A stretch of 64,000 nt of DNA, from the NCBI RefSeq assembly GCF_017313275.1, contig NZ_JAFLNM010000005.1, positions 62,001-126,000 of the forward strand, written 5' to 3'. The notes beneath the pieces were generated by a model, which saw only the letters and a program-made list of their open reading frames with translations, made no database searches and was not told the DNA's origin. Below are positions 9,304 to 18,991 of this stretch, piece after piece. Within the stretch, counting starts at the first letter, position 1; each line of letters starts with the position of its first letter. Source of the DNA: Flagellimonas profundi. Its GTDB lineage: Bacteria; Bacteroidota; Bacteroidia; Flavobacteriales; Flavobacteriaceae. A program made the position numbers and the translations under genes.

Positions 9304-11313
9304 ATGCACATGAAAAAAACAATCATCTTTTCGCTATTATTGGCATGGGTCATGCCAACAATCGTCCACGCTCAGAATAAAAACAAAATCGGCTTTTTAG
9401 AAAAGCCGGTCCAAGTATCCTCAGTAAATGACATAGAAGGATTCTTTGGTGATCGAATTGCGCTCAATCGAGAGGTGTATCTCAAAGACTTTCCTATTGA
9501 TAAATATGTTGACTTTGTTGTTGCCAGGCAACATACGGATTGGGATTGGACAAAAGCAGAACAACACGGAAAATGGGTCGAGTCAGCGTATTTATCCGCT
9601 ATACAAAGTGGTGATGAGGAATTGCTGGTCAAAGCCAAAGCCGTATTAAAACGAATCATAGATTCCCAAGAAGATGAAGGGTATGTCGGTGCCACCGCAA
9701 AGAGCTATAGAACTGCTGAACGCCCCGTTAGAGGAATGGACGCCTACGAACTTTATTTTGTTTTTCATGCGTTCCTTACCGTATATGAAGAAACGAACAA
9801 TAAAGATGCCTTGGTTGCCGCCGAAAACTTGGCAGATTATTATATCAAGTATTTTGGACCGGGAAAACTGGAATTTTGGCCTTCAGATTTGAGATATCCG
9901 GAGAACAAAAACAAAGAAGTCGCTGGAACATCGGACTTTGCAGGACATAGTGTGCACTACTCATGGGAAGGGACATTGCTGTGCGACCCCATGGCCAGGC
10001 TGTATGAACTTACAGGCAATAAGAAGTATTTGGATTGGAGCCAATGGTTGGTAAACAATATTGACAAATGGAGCGGTTGGGATTCTTTCTCACGATTGGA
10101 TTCGGTCGCTGAAGGTACTTTGGGTGTGGACGAACTTCAACCCTATGTGCATTCCCATACTTTCCACATGAATTTTATGGGATTCTTGCGCCTCTATCAA
10201 ATTACTGGTGACGAATCACTTTTGAGAAAGGTAGTTGGGGCATGGAACGACATTAGAGAACGCCAAATGTATATCACAGGTGGCGTAAGTGTCGCAGAAC
10301 ATTATGAGTACAATTATGTAAAACCGCTTTCCGGTAATGTTGTTGAAACCTGCGCTACCATGTCCTGGATGCAATTGACACAGCTGTTGTTACAATTAAC
10401 AGGAGATACCAAATATGGTGATGCTATAGAGCGATTAATGATCAACCATGTTTTTGCCGCCCAAGATTGCGAAGGAGGTGTTTGCAGGTATCACACTGCA
10501 CCAAATGGTGACAAACCTAGTGGTGGTCATGGTTTTTTCCATGGGCCCGATTGTTGTACGGCCAGTGGACATCGTATCATTTCATTGCTGCCCACTTTTC
10601 TTTATGCAGAAAAAGGGAACGAGTTTTTCATAAATCAATATATCCCTTCAAATTATAAAGGGGAAGATCTTAGCTTTGAAGTGGAAGGGAATTATCCGGA
10701 ATCGGAAGATTTATCCATTAACATATCTACGGATAAAAAAGTTAGAAAAACCATCAACTTAAGAATACCATCCTGGTGCAGCTCGCCCAAGGTAAGTGTT
10801 AATGGCAAAGCAATGGAGGCAACACCGGGCACCTATCTTAAAATATCCCGTAGATGGTCTCAGGGAGACAAAATAGATATTACTTTTCCTATGGAAACCC
10901 AATGGGTCAAAAGAGAAAATCATAGCAACTATGTGACCTCTCGTTTACCAGGTGGCGAAATCATGTATAAGGAAGAAGAAACCGATCAAGTTCCCTATGC
11001 ATTTGTTAGAGGACCAATAGTTTACGCTCTTGACATGGTTTGGAACAAGCAAGTAAACAACGACGATGTGAACATAGAGCAAGATATACGCATAGATATT
11101 TCGGAAGAACCCACCATGGTGGACAACAATCCATTTCAGAGTATATTGGGCCCTGTGTACAAAACAAAGGCATTGTACAAGGGAAGTGAAACGGATGTAT
11201 TCCTGACACCCTTTACCAACATTGGACAATGGTACAGACCGGACGACCAAAAGCCACAGAAAACCGCTGAAGCATTTACTTATGGTATATGGTTGTTCAA
11301 CGAGACGGAATAA
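9304..11313 (+). CDS. Secreted GH127-type beta-L-arabinofuranosidase (DUF1680 fold)
   Basis: 669 aa with an N-terminal signal peptide ending near VHAQ. The body matches the GH127 (alpha/alpha)6 barrel. The Cys3-Glu zinc site and nucleophile are readable: Glu348 and Cys350 in VETCATMSW, and Cys417-Cys418 in HGPDCCTASGHR. In Bifidobacterium HypBA1 the equivalent cysteine is the nucleophile, releasing L-arabinose from beta-1,2-linked arabinofuranosides on hydroxyproline. A beta-sandwich region follows (about 490-669, LRIPSWCSSPKVSVNGK). It lies between two near-identical Nudix-type regulators. ATG at 9304 and ATG at 9310 are both usable. Family membership is firm; the exact linkage cleaved is inferred, and the related GH146 cannot be excluded. 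Confidence 0.88.
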   Translation: MHMKKTIIFSLLLAWVMPTIVHAQNKNKIGFLEKPVQVSSVNDIEGFFGDRIALNREVYLKDFPIDKYVDFVVARQHTDWDWTKAEQHGKWVESAYLSAIQSGDEELLVKAKAVLKRIIDSQEDEGYVGATAKSYRTAERPVRGMDAYELYFVFHAFLTVYEETNNKDALVAAENLADYYIKYFGPGKLEFWPSDLRYPENKNKEVAGTSDFAGHSVHYSWEGTLLCDPMARLYELTGNKKYLDWSQWLVNNIDKWSGWDSFSRLDSVAEGTLGVDELQPYVHSHTFHMNFMGFLRLYQITGDESLLRKVVGAWNDIRERQMYITGGVSVAEHYEYNYVKPLSGNVVETCATMSWMQLTQLLLQLTGDTKYGDAIERLMINHVFAAQDCEGGVCRYHTAPNGDKPSGGHGFFHGPDCCTASGHRIISLLPTFLYAEKGNEFFINQYIPSNYKGEDLSFEVEGNYPESEDLSINISTDKKVRKTINLRIPSWCSSPKVSVNGKAMEATPGTYLKISRRWSQGDKIDITFPMETQWVKRENHSNYVTSRLPGGEIMYKEEETDQVPYAFVRGPIVYALDMVWNKQVNNDDVNIEQDIRIDISEEPTMVDNNPFQSILGPVYKTKALYKGSETDVFLTPFTNIGQWYRPDDQKPQKTAEAFTYGIWLFNETE

Positions 11314-11336
11314 TATGCTGATTTTTTAATTGTTCC

Positions 11337-11450
11337 AAGGCATTTTATTTCAGATGTACATTAACTATCCTAAACCCGGAAACAAGTTATAACCACAAAG
11401 TCTTTCAAAGGTTCAGGAGATAGATAAATTACAATGGAATAAAATGCCTT
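11337..11450. repeat. 13-bp perfect inverted repeat with 88-bp spacer
   Basis: AAGGCATTTTATT (11337-11349) and AATAAAATGCCTT (11438-11450) are exact reverse complements, located just after the GH127 stop and before the second Nudix regulator. It could form a long-loop hairpin in RNA or be a pair of operator half-sites. The function is unknown. Confidence 0.5.
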
Positions 11451-11556
11451 TTACATTATATTGATGTATTGGATATTTGCTTATAAACATTAGTTTTTGG
11501 ATTTTAGCATTCATAAGAAGATCATTGATTTGGAAGTAGTAGAAGAAGACCCAAAC

Positions 11557-12252
11557 ATGCAACTCAACTATTATCAGAAAGAAGACCAAGTACTTTTGGC
11601 GGTCGACTGTATAATTTTTGGGTTTGACAAAGAGAAACTCAAGATTTTATTGATCAAAAGGAATTTTGACCCCGAGAAAGGCAAGTGGTCATTGATTGGG
11701 GGATTCCTCAAAAAAACGGAAGATCTTGACCAAGCTGCAGAGAGAGTTTTAGAAACACTGACAGGGCTTAACGATATTTATCTGGAGCAACTCCACACCT
11801 ACAGTAAAATTGATAGGGATCCTGGACAACGTACCATTTCGGTTGCATATTATGCACTTATTGATGTAGATAATTACCGCTTTGATGGAATACAAATAGA
11901 TTCCGCCCATTGGTTTGATATTAAAGAAGCACCTCACCTAATTTTTGACCACAATGAAATGATAGAAAAGGCAAAAGCCCGTTTAAAAAGGCGTGCCTTG
12001 ACCAAACCCATTGGGTTTGAGCTGCTCCCGGAAAAATTCACAATGCGACAGCTCCAAAACCTTTACGAATGTATTCTGGATAAAAAGCTGGATAAACGAA
12101 ACTTCATCAACAAAATAAACTCATTGGATATTCTGGTCAAACTTGATGAAAAGGATATGAGTGTTTCCCGAAAAGGAGCTTATTTATATGTTTTCGACAA
12201 GGATAAGTACGAGAAAAAAGTCCAAGAGGACGGGTTTATATTTAAAATATAA
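11557..12252 (+). CDS. Nudix-fold transcriptional regulator (AraR/NrtR-like), copy 2
   Basis: 231 aa from the ATG at 11557, chosen because it matches an internal ATG of copy 1 and begins the conserved MQLNYYQ segment. A TTG at 11497 would add 20 poorly conserved residues. It has the same Nudix plus winged-helix plan as copy 1, with the same degraded catalytic core (RVLETL in place of REUxEE). Most differences from copy 1 are conservative and lie in surface-type positions; the C-terminal DNA-binding part is nearly unchanged (MRQLQNLYE, KLDKRNFINKINSLD). The two copies may therefore bind the same operators but respond to different ligands. It converges on the GH43 gene with only 17 bp between stops. 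Confidence 0.85.
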   Translation: MQLNYYQKEDQVLLAVDCIIFGFDKEKLKILLIKRNFDPEKGKWSLIGGFLKKTEDLDQAAERVLETLTGLNDIYLEQLHTYSKIDRDPGQRTISVAYYALIDVDNYRFDGIQIDSAHWFDIKEAPHLIFDHNEMIEKAKARLKRRALTKPIGFELLPEKFTMRQLQNLYECILDKKLDKRNFINKINSLDILVKLDEKDMSVSRKGAYLYVFDKDKYEKKVQEDGFIFKI

Positions 12253-12269
12253 CACTATTCAACAGGAAC

Positions 12270-14420
12270 CTATTCCTTGTTCTTGAATGGTTTCGTTGAC
12301 TGCATCAACTTTTTTACATCCATTTCATTCAACGCATAATCGTACATCTGCACGGAGGCCAAATAGCCTGAAAAATTCTCACCAACATCAGAAGCTCCTA
12401 TTCGGATTTTGGCATTTTCGATTTGTGAAGCCAATACCATATTTTGGGAATTGTCCAATTTCCCGTCCACATATATTTTTTCCACTACACCATCAAACGT
12501 TAACACAATATGGTGCCATTCATTGGGAGATGGTAGATTGTTGTATTTCATATCAAAATGGCCATCCAAATGTGCTGCAGCTCCATAATTTCCACTATTA
12601 AAATGTAACGCATTGTAAGAATTCGCCAGGTTGAACCTAAACCTATCACACCAAGAAACCAAACATTCACCTTCTTCGGATATCTCAGGGTTTTTAACCC
12701 ATGTGGCCACGGTAAAAGAACCGTTCCACTCCAAGCTTTTTGGAACCGGCACATCCAAAACAAGGGCACCCTTGGCAAAATTAAATGCGGTTACTCCTTT
12801 ATCATCCTTCGCTAGAGCCACCTCTCCTTCTTGAATAAAATTTCCGCCGACATCCCCTTTATTGGGTATACTTACAGTTTGCTCTGCTTGAGAAAAGTCG
12901 CTGGCATGAACACTTACCAGTTTGCTATGGGAGCTTTTAACCCCAGGACCTTCAGTTGAAGGGTTGCCCTGTAAATTCAATGGGGTATCAAACAAGGATT
13001 CGAATACCTGTATATTCCAGATAGCAGCATACAAACCAGTTTTTTCCGTATCCAAAACAGTTAATTTCAAGTAGCGGGCTTCAACATTGTTATCGTCGAT
13101 CATAGGGCTGCCTGCAATCGTATTATTGGAGCGGTCCACATAAAGCTCCCAATCTTCTCCATCCTTGGAAAACTCCAATTTGTATTGATAATAATACCCT
13201 GCAAATTCAAATTGGGTCATTACCCTTTTAATGTTCGTTACTCTTCCCAAGTCAACAGTCAAATGTTGTGGTAAAGTATTATCACCGGCTTTCCACATGG
13301 TAGCGTTGTGGTCATCTACGGCAAAGGAAGGTTTATACTTATAATCATATTCCAGCGATTGCAAATGGTAATACGAAGAAGCTGTGGTATTCGTTCCCAA
13401 GGCTAAATTAGGAGGTACGTTGGATTTCAATAAATTTTGAAGGCCCTTTGCTCCCGGCACAACTTTTTGCAAGGTGGAATCGTTTTCAAAAACCAATTCA
13501 TCAACACTTACTTGACGAGACAGACCGCCCCTGGTCATTGGGTAATCGTGCTTGTGGTAGACAATGTAATAACGCCCATTTTCTTCCAACACGGAATGAT
13601 GCCCGGGCCCGTGCACCGTTTCATCTTCATTGGTAGCTAAAATAGCATTGTTCCCACCAGGGGTAAAAGGACCATAAGGACTATCGGCATATGAGTATCG
13701 AACGTTATAGGTTTCATCATGACAGGAACCTCCAGAATACATAAAAATATACTTATCCCCTTTTTTCATCATGTAGGCCGCTTCAAAAGGGTCGGGCGTT
13801 TCTTCCAAAGGAATGTTCTCCGGGTTTCTGATTTTTGACATACTTTCCCTATCCAACTCTCCCACTGCATACCCGCCATTGTAGTGGACCCAAGTTCCCC
13901 AGTAGGCATAAATTCTTCCATCATCATCCGTAAAAAACTGCGCGTCCAAAGAGGGAAAACCTTCCTTTGGGCAATTATGGGCAATCACCGGAGTATCATC
14001 CTTGTTCAATTTTTTCCAAGGTCCAATTGGGGTGTGGGACACGTATCCATAAATATTACACCCAGCCTGACAGTTACCAAAATACAAATAGTACTTTCCA
14101 TCGTCACCTTCAATAATATCAGGTGCCCAAAAATTTCTAAGATTAACGGATTCCAAGGAAGGAACATCCATGGTATAATTGTACCAATACTTAAAATCTT
14201 TACTGTACCAAACCGTGGGAACCCCTGACGCCAACATTTCATTGTCTGTTGTAGCGTAGATATAATAGGTATCCCCAAATTTCTTGATGGTAGGATCGGC
14301 AAAGTAACCCGGAAGGAGCGGGTTCACATTTGCAATGGGCAACTGTCCCTTCTTCTCTTGACCAAAAACATGACCAAAAATCAAAAACAATACAAATATG
14401 TTCAGTGTCCTATTGCCCAT
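12270..14420 (-). CDS. Secreted GH43 glycosidase with F5/8C and LamG modules
   Basis: 716 aa with a signal peptide (cleavage near GHVFGQ). The GH43 five-bladed propeller spans about residues 30-320, with the three expected acids: Asp42 in PGYFADPT, Asp159 in SLDAQFFTDDDG and Glu213 in PDPFEAAYMM. A discoidin-like F5/8 type C domain (about 340-475) and a C-terminal LamG/concanavalin-like domain (about 545-710, NEWHHIVLTFDGV) are probable carbohydrate-binding parts. GH43 enzymes are mostly alpha-L-arabinofuranosidases, beta-xylosidases or galactan exo-enzymes; the subfamily is not decided here. Last gene of the seven-gene operon, 24 bp after the preceding gene, consistent with removing alpha-linked arabinose or xylose caps alongside the GH127 enzymes. 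Confidence 0.88.
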   Translation of the reverse strand: MGNRTLNIFVLFLIFGHVFGQEKKGQLPIANVNPLLPGYFADPTIKKFGDTYYIYATTDNEMLASGVPTVWYSKDFKYWYNYTMDVPSLESVNLRNFWAPDIIEGDDGKYYLYFGNCQAGCNIYGYVSHTPIGPWKKLNKDDTPVIAHNCPKEGFPSLDAQFFTDDDGRIYAYWGTWVHYNGGYAVGELDRESMSKIRNPENIPLEETPDPFEAAYMMKKGDKYIFMYSGGSCHDETYNVRYSYADSPYGPFTPGGNNAILATNEDETVHGPGHHSVLEENGRYYIVYHKHDYPMTRGGLSRQVSVDELVFENDSTLQKVVPGAKGLQNLLKSNVPPNLALGTNTTASSYYHLQSLEYDYKYKPSFAVDDHNATMWKAGDNTLPQHLTVDLGRVTNIKRVMTQFEFAGYYYQYKLEFSKDGEDWELYVDRSNNTIAGSPMIDDNNVEARYLKLTVLDTEKTGLYAAIWNIQVFESLFDTPLNLQGNPSTEGPGVKSSHSKLVSVHASDFSQAEQTVSIPNKGDVGGNFIQEGEVALAKDDKGVTAFNFAKGALVLDVPVPKSLEWNGSFTVATWVKNPEISEEGECLVSWCDRFRFNLANSYNALHFNSGNYGAAAHLDGHFDMKYNNLPSPNEWHHIVLTFDGVVEKIYVDGKLDNSQNMVLASQIENAKIRIGASDVGENFSGYLASVQMYDYALNEMDVKKLMQSTKPFKNKE

Positions 14421-14444
14421 TCCAAAGGTTAATCCTCTTGATCT

Positions 14445-17144
14445 TTAAAGTTTGATGACTGTCTCTTTCTTCCCCAATTCAATTTGATAGGCTCCCCTGA
14501 CTTTTTTATAGGGTAGTTCAACTTCGCCATCAATACGTAAATAGGCATTTGGTGCATGCGGGGTTTTACTTCCCAAGGTGAGCGTCACCTCCTCGGTTTG
14601 CTCATTATACGCTACTTTTTCAAATTTGCCTGCATCCAATGTGAGCCATAGCTTTTTGGGAGCAATAAATACTTTGGATTTTGCCGCTGTGGTCAATTCC
14701 ATTTCCACCATATTTCCTTTGTTGGACAAATTACCACCAAAAGCAAGCCAGCCCATATCCTCATCATTCACAAGATAGGACGAGGAGTTCACCACATAGC
14801 CGTAAAAACCTGAACCATAATCCCCAGAAATCCCATCAATTTTTAAAGTAGAGGGATAGGAATGGAACGCTGCCGGTCCAAAACCATCTTGGGTGATATT
14901 GGAAATTCCACCCAAAAGCCCCCCATAACCTACTTTCAACAGATAAAGGTCATCTGGATTTTTCCTGAAATGGCTCAACACTGGAATAGCATTCAGCGAT
15001 GAACCGTAATGGTGGATTTGACGCTCTACCCTAGATGTCTCGCCTGCTTTTCCTCCGTACAAAAAATCCCAGTATCTTCTGGCATTGCCGTTATAGCCCC
15101 AATGCGGCATTGTTGGCATATAGGCCAATATGGCATTTAGGGTAATGTAGGCCTTTCTGTCGTACCCGAAATAACTGGACCACATATACACTTCTTCCTG
15201 ACCCGTGGAGTCCCAAGGCATTTCACTCCCAAAAGGGTAATCCAACGCCCTCCAATGGTTTGCTCTTTCCTTCATGAGTTCCTCTAAATCCATGGCCATA
15301 TCGCTAAGCCCCTCGTTTTTTAGATCTTCGAGAATAAACAGGAACACAGAACCTTCCATCTGCCCAAACTGGGCATAGTACGGAGCTTTTTCCACCATGG
15401 CAACACTGGTATGGTAGGCGTTTTTTAGGTACCAATCCCAAGATCTGTTATCTACAAGTCCTTCATGGTATCTAGACAAACGGTACATTACCCAATAAGC
15501 AGCCGCTACATGCGGATAATTATAGGACCTTCCCGGGTCGTTAGCATGTTTATGATCCCACGCAGCCCATGTATTATAGTTTATGCTATCGCTGTAGGTT
15601 CCTTTGGGCAAAGAGTCGGGTTCGTAATAAAACAGACTCTTTTTAACCCCATATTTGTTGGGACCGTCATTGTACTGTATTCCTCCCCATAGGGTTTCAT
15701 CAATAAAGCCTTGGATTTTTTTGACTTCTTCTTGGTTTGGTTGCACCAATTGTTTCATTACCGCAGCCAACCAACTTCCTGCCCCTCCTTCGTCGCTCAG
15801 TCCACTGATCCAAACCCTACCATCTTGTACCACCTGTTCTTTTTTATCATAATCGTAGCTAATGGCAGAACGATTACGACCAAAAGGGTCGTTGGGATCA
15901 TCAAACCATTGTTCTGTAGTTAAAAAATGTCCAAAATCCTTGATGACATCAGTTTCAGGTTTAATGATTTTGTAATTAATGGTTTGTTCAACACCATCAT
16001 TATAAGTTATGGTTAGTCTTGCCCTGCCCCATTTTTCGCCTTGAACGAGGTACTTCTTCTTTCCAGAAGCTGTAGTACCCTCTTCTTTGACCTTTAAAGC
16101 CCCTTTGGGCTCAATTTTTATAGAAGCAATGTCATTTTTGTAATCAACAAACAATTGTCCCTCCACGTCTTGTGGCAATACATACCCTGGTACACCTACA
16201 GCCACCGGGCGTGCTTCCTTGACCAAGGTTTCCTGAATATTTTTAATTCCTTCCGAAAGCACAAATTTTAAGGCAAAGCTTTTTGACTCTCCAGGTTCAA
16301 GTACAAGCGATGTGGGTTTGTTCCATTGCTCCACACCTTTCCATTCTTGCTCAGCATATGCCTTGCTATGGGACATCCATTCGTGGAAACCTTCAAAAAC
16401 GATACTTTTCGGAGTCGGATCGTCCAACAAAGGTCGGTAGGCTTCAAAGGCCATATTCTCTTTGGGCAGTACCAATAGCGCAGGCCCTCTTCCACTTAAT
16501 CTTTTAACTTCGAGATAACCTGCATCTTTTCCTATATAGGGATCAAAAAATACATTTTGGGCATGGGTATCTACCAGGGATTTACCTTCCAAAATATTAT
16601 TGAAAATCATTGGAACGCCCAACGCCCCGATTTCCACAGGCCTATTTTGCTTGTTGGTGATTTCGAAACGCATCACCAACTGATCATTGTCCAACTCGTA
16701 ATAGCGTTTTACCGAAACAGGAATATCACTGGGCAACGTATTGGCCAAATCGGCTGCTGCCAAAACATTTCCACTGGTTTCCAAAGCTGTGACCTTGGCT
16801 CGAGTGGTGGCAGTGGAATAACTTTTCCAGATTCCATTGGCATCCTTTATCCTGAGATTGATGTCCCCCAAATGATAAAGGCTGTCCTTATCCCTGATTT
16901 CCAATCGTTCTCCCGGGGTAAAATCAAAATAGGGTTCGCTGTTTGGCCTGAGGGCCGCGACGGTTTGGGATGCCCTGACCAGTTTTAGTTGAAAATCGGG
17001 AGTAGTAAATTTTTGATAAACATCGGCTATACCCAAGGTCGATTCCCGCTGCTCCACCCTGCTCCAATAGGTTTGTTGTGCTTTTATGGTCGATATGGCC
17101 ACAAAACAAAATACGGATACCATCCAATACGTTACATGCTTCAT
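14445..17144 (-). CDS. Large secreted protein of unknown function (DUF5695-like)
   Basis: 899 aa with a signal peptide ending near TIKAQ. The first third is beta-rich (MVNFQ-like sandwich character, residues 25-330). The middle and C-terminal parts contain many Trp/Tyr/His-rich helical segments (NYPHVAAAYWVMYRLSRYHEG, about 540; EVYMWSSYFGYDRKAY, about 650) that look like an (alpha/alpha) toroid as in many glycoside hydrolases and lyases. It probably belongs to the DUF5695 family, recalled from general resemblance and not verified. No assigned catalytic residue is visible. Its place between GH43 and DUF885 genes with 24- and 66-bp gaps suggests a carbohydrate-active enzyme for the same substrate (inference). 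Confidence 0.7.
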   Translation of the reverse strand: MKHVTYWMVSVFCFVAISTIKAQQTYWSRVEQRESTLGIADVYQKFTTPDFQLKLVRASQTVAALRPNSEPYFDFTPGERLEIRDKDSLYHLGDINLRIKDANGIWKSYSTATTRAKVTALETSGNVLAAADLANTLPSDIPVSVKRYYELDNDQLVMRFEITNKQNRPVEIGALGVPMIFNNILEGKSLVDTHAQNVFFDPYIGKDAGYLEVKRLSGRGPALLVLPKENMAFEAYRPLLDDPTPKSIVFEGFHEWMSHSKAYAEQEWKGVEQWNKPTSLVLEPGESKSFALKFVLSEGIKNIQETLVKEARPVAVGVPGYVLPQDVEGQLFVDYKNDIASIKIEPKGALKVKEEGTTASGKKKYLVQGEKWGRARLTITYNDGVEQTINYKIIKPETDVIKDFGHFLTTEQWFDDPNDPFGRNRSAISYDYDKKEQVVQDGRVWISGLSDEGGAGSWLAAVMKQLVQPNQEEVKKIQGFIDETLWGGIQYNDGPNKYGVKKSLFYYEPDSLPKGTYSDSINYNTWAAWDHKHANDPGRSYNYPHVAAAYWVMYRLSRYHEGLVDNRSWDWYLKNAYHTSVAMVEKAPYYAQFGQMEGSVFLFILEDLKNEGLSDMAMDLEELMKERANHWRALDYPFGSEMPWDSTGQEEVYMWSSYFGYDRKAYITLNAILAYMPTMPHWGYNGNARRYWDFLYGGKAGETSRVERQIHHYGSSLNAIPVLSHFRKNPDDLYLLKVGYGGLLGGISNITQDGFGPAAFHSYPSTLKIDGISGDYGSGFYGYVVNSSSYLVNDEDMGWLAFGGNLSNKGNMVEMELTTAAKSKVFIAPKKLWLTLDAGKFEKVAYNEQTEEVTLTLGSKTPHAPNAYLRIDGEVELPYKKVRGAYQIELGKKETVIKL

Positions 17145-17210
17145 TTTTCTGCTAGTTTGGTTTTCTTTTCAAAGGGAAAACTCCCTCTCCTTGCAAGAAT
17201 GCGTATGTAC

Positions 17211-18917
17211 CTATTTGAACTCTGTAGAGAACTTCCACTTGGTTTTATAGTTCTTGTTCAAAGGAAGTTCTTGCAACAAAGCGCGTAACATTTCCACGGG
17301 CATTCTGCCCTCGTGCATTACACGGTCATGGAACTGTTTCTCTGTCCACCCTTTGTCCAACATTTCATTTCTAAGGGCATAAAATTGCAATCCTCCCATC
17401 ATATAGGCCAATTGGTACAATGGTGGATAGCTGGTTGTAAAGGAGCGTCTCACCTCAGCTTCTGCATTGGCATATTCGTGTCCTACCTCATCAACCAAAA
17501 GGTCTATACATTCCTGTGGCGTCATCTCACCCAAGTGGAACTTCAAAGAGAAAATGATTCGTGCACATCGATGAATCCTCCAAAAGAGCATTCCCATTTT
17601 TTGTTCCGGAGTCTGGGGAAAATCCTTGTTCCACAAAATAATTTCCCAATACAGTGCCCAACCTTCGGTCCAAAAAGGATTGTAAAAAGGTCTTCTGTAG
17701 CTTTTATGGCGACTTGTCATAAAATATTGAAGGTTATGTCCAGGAAGCAATTCGTGCTGTACCGTGGGAAAGGAGAAATTTGGATTGTTTCCTCTCATAC
17801 TCATCAACTTGTCGTTATGGTCCATTTCCATAGTGGGATAAGAAATTATAATATCCCTACCTCCCAAAAAGAAGGGGCTTACCTTTTGCCTTTCCGGGCT
17901 CATCATTTTCATGCCCCAAGTTTCCTTGGCAAGTTCGGGCAAGGTGATCAAATCCCTTTCTTCAATAAAATCCACAGCATGTTGATAGAGGTCAAAAATA
18001 GCCTGAGGCTGCTCTCCAGCAGGAACATAGGTATTCTTGACATGTTCCAATGCCTTTTTCCAATCATCGCCGTACCCCAGTTCCCGAGAAGCTTTGATCA
18101 TTTCATTTTTGCACCATTCAAATTGCTCTTCTGCCGTTTTTATGAGTTCTTCAGGGGTATAGGGAATCAATTCCAACGCTAGGCTTTCTTTTAATGCCTC
18201 CTCGCCAATGGGCTTTCCTATAATTCCGCTTCCGTCGTCCTTAACGCTGTCCTCTGAGTAGTTTTCCTTTAAGAACTCGGCATAAGCAGTCAGTTTTTCG
18301 TTCAGTTTTTCATAGGGCTTTTCTACCCACCAGGTAAAGTCCGGGTCGTAGCCGTAATAAAAATCATATGCTTCTTCAAGTCCTTTTTGGAAAGAAACAA
18401 TGAGTTCTGATGCTTTATCTGCAGTTTGCCAATCTTTGAAAGGTTTGGCTTTCCAACTTTCCATTTCAGAATCAATAATCTCGGTCGCATCTTGAAAGGT
18501 TTGCGCTAATAGTTTGGCATCTGGTTTTTTGCCTCTTCTTCTATTTTCGATAAAAGGAAAGATGTCCTTGGCAAAGTTGTTTACTTCACTAACTTGTTTA
18601 AAGGCATCATAATCTTGGGTTAAAAAATATTCCCTCTTGGCAACCAAATTTTTTAATAGGATATAGTCCACCTTGCCTTGTTGCGATAATGATGCGAAAT
18701 CTACTTCATTCATCCTTTTTTTCCAGTCGGAATAGAATGTGGAGAGTCGTTGATAGTATTCTTCCGATTCATCCACAATGTAAGTGCGGTTCAAAGCCCG
18801 GTTATCCGTTTCAAACTCGGTTACAAGGTCGGCCAACTTACTTGTCTGTGCAGTTGCACAGGAGCCTACCATGACCGCTACTATAATTCCTATTTTTTTA
18901 AAACCCATGTTGGTCAT
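17211..18917 (-). CDS. DUF885-family zinc metallopeptidase, exported
   Basis: 568 aa. The N-terminus is hydrophobic with a lipobox-like VGSC, so it is probably a periplasmic or surface lipoprotein. The signature HELLPGH (His388-Glu389 to His394) and the downstream WTEGWALYWE give the zinc ligands and helper glutamate expected for DUF885 proteins, which are related to M3/M32-like gluzincins. Length is normal for the family. Operon position, between the multidomain GH127-type gene (74 bp upstream) and the large unknown gene (66 bp downstream), fits a peptidase that trims the protein part of a glycoprotein. Start at 18917; a second ATG at 18908 is also possible. Confidence 0.85.
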   Translation of the reverse strand: MTNMGFKKIGIIVAVMVGSCATAQTSKLADLVTEFETDNRALNRTYIVDESEEYYQRLSTFYSDWKKRMNEVDFASLSQQGKVDYILLKNLVAKREYFLTQDYDAFKQVSEVNNFAKDIFPFIENRRRGKKPDAKLLAQTFQDATEIIDSEMESWKAKPFKDWQTADKASELIVSFQKGLEEAYDFYYGYDPDFTWWVEKPYEKLNEKLTAYAEFLKENYSEDSVKDDGSGIIGKPIGEEALKESLALELIPYTPEELIKTAEEQFEWCKNEMIKASRELGYGDDWKKALEHVKNTYVPAGEQPQAIFDLYQHAVDFIEERDLITLPELAKETWGMKMMSPERQKVSPFFLGGRDIIISYPTMEMDHNDKLMSMRGNNPNFSFPTVQHELLPGHNLQYFMTSRHKSYRRPFYNPFWTEGWALYWEIILWNKDFPQTPEQKMGMLFWRIHRCARIIFSLKFHLGEMTPQECIDLLVDEVGHEYANAEAEVRRSFTTSYPPLYQLAYMMGGLQFYALRNEMLDKGWTEKQFHDRVMHEGRMPVEMLRALLQELPLNKNYKTKWKFSTEFK

Positions 18918-18991
18918 ATTTAGTTGATTGCTTTGCTACCTAAAGGTAGTGAATGGTTTTTCAATGTTTTTAATTCGATACTCATCGTTGT

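Noticed and set aside
17313..18182. Long plus-strand open frame of 289 codons inside the DUF885 gene
   Set aside because: The minus strand here encodes a complete zinc peptidase with recognised motifs; the opposite frame has no family features and no own regulatory context.
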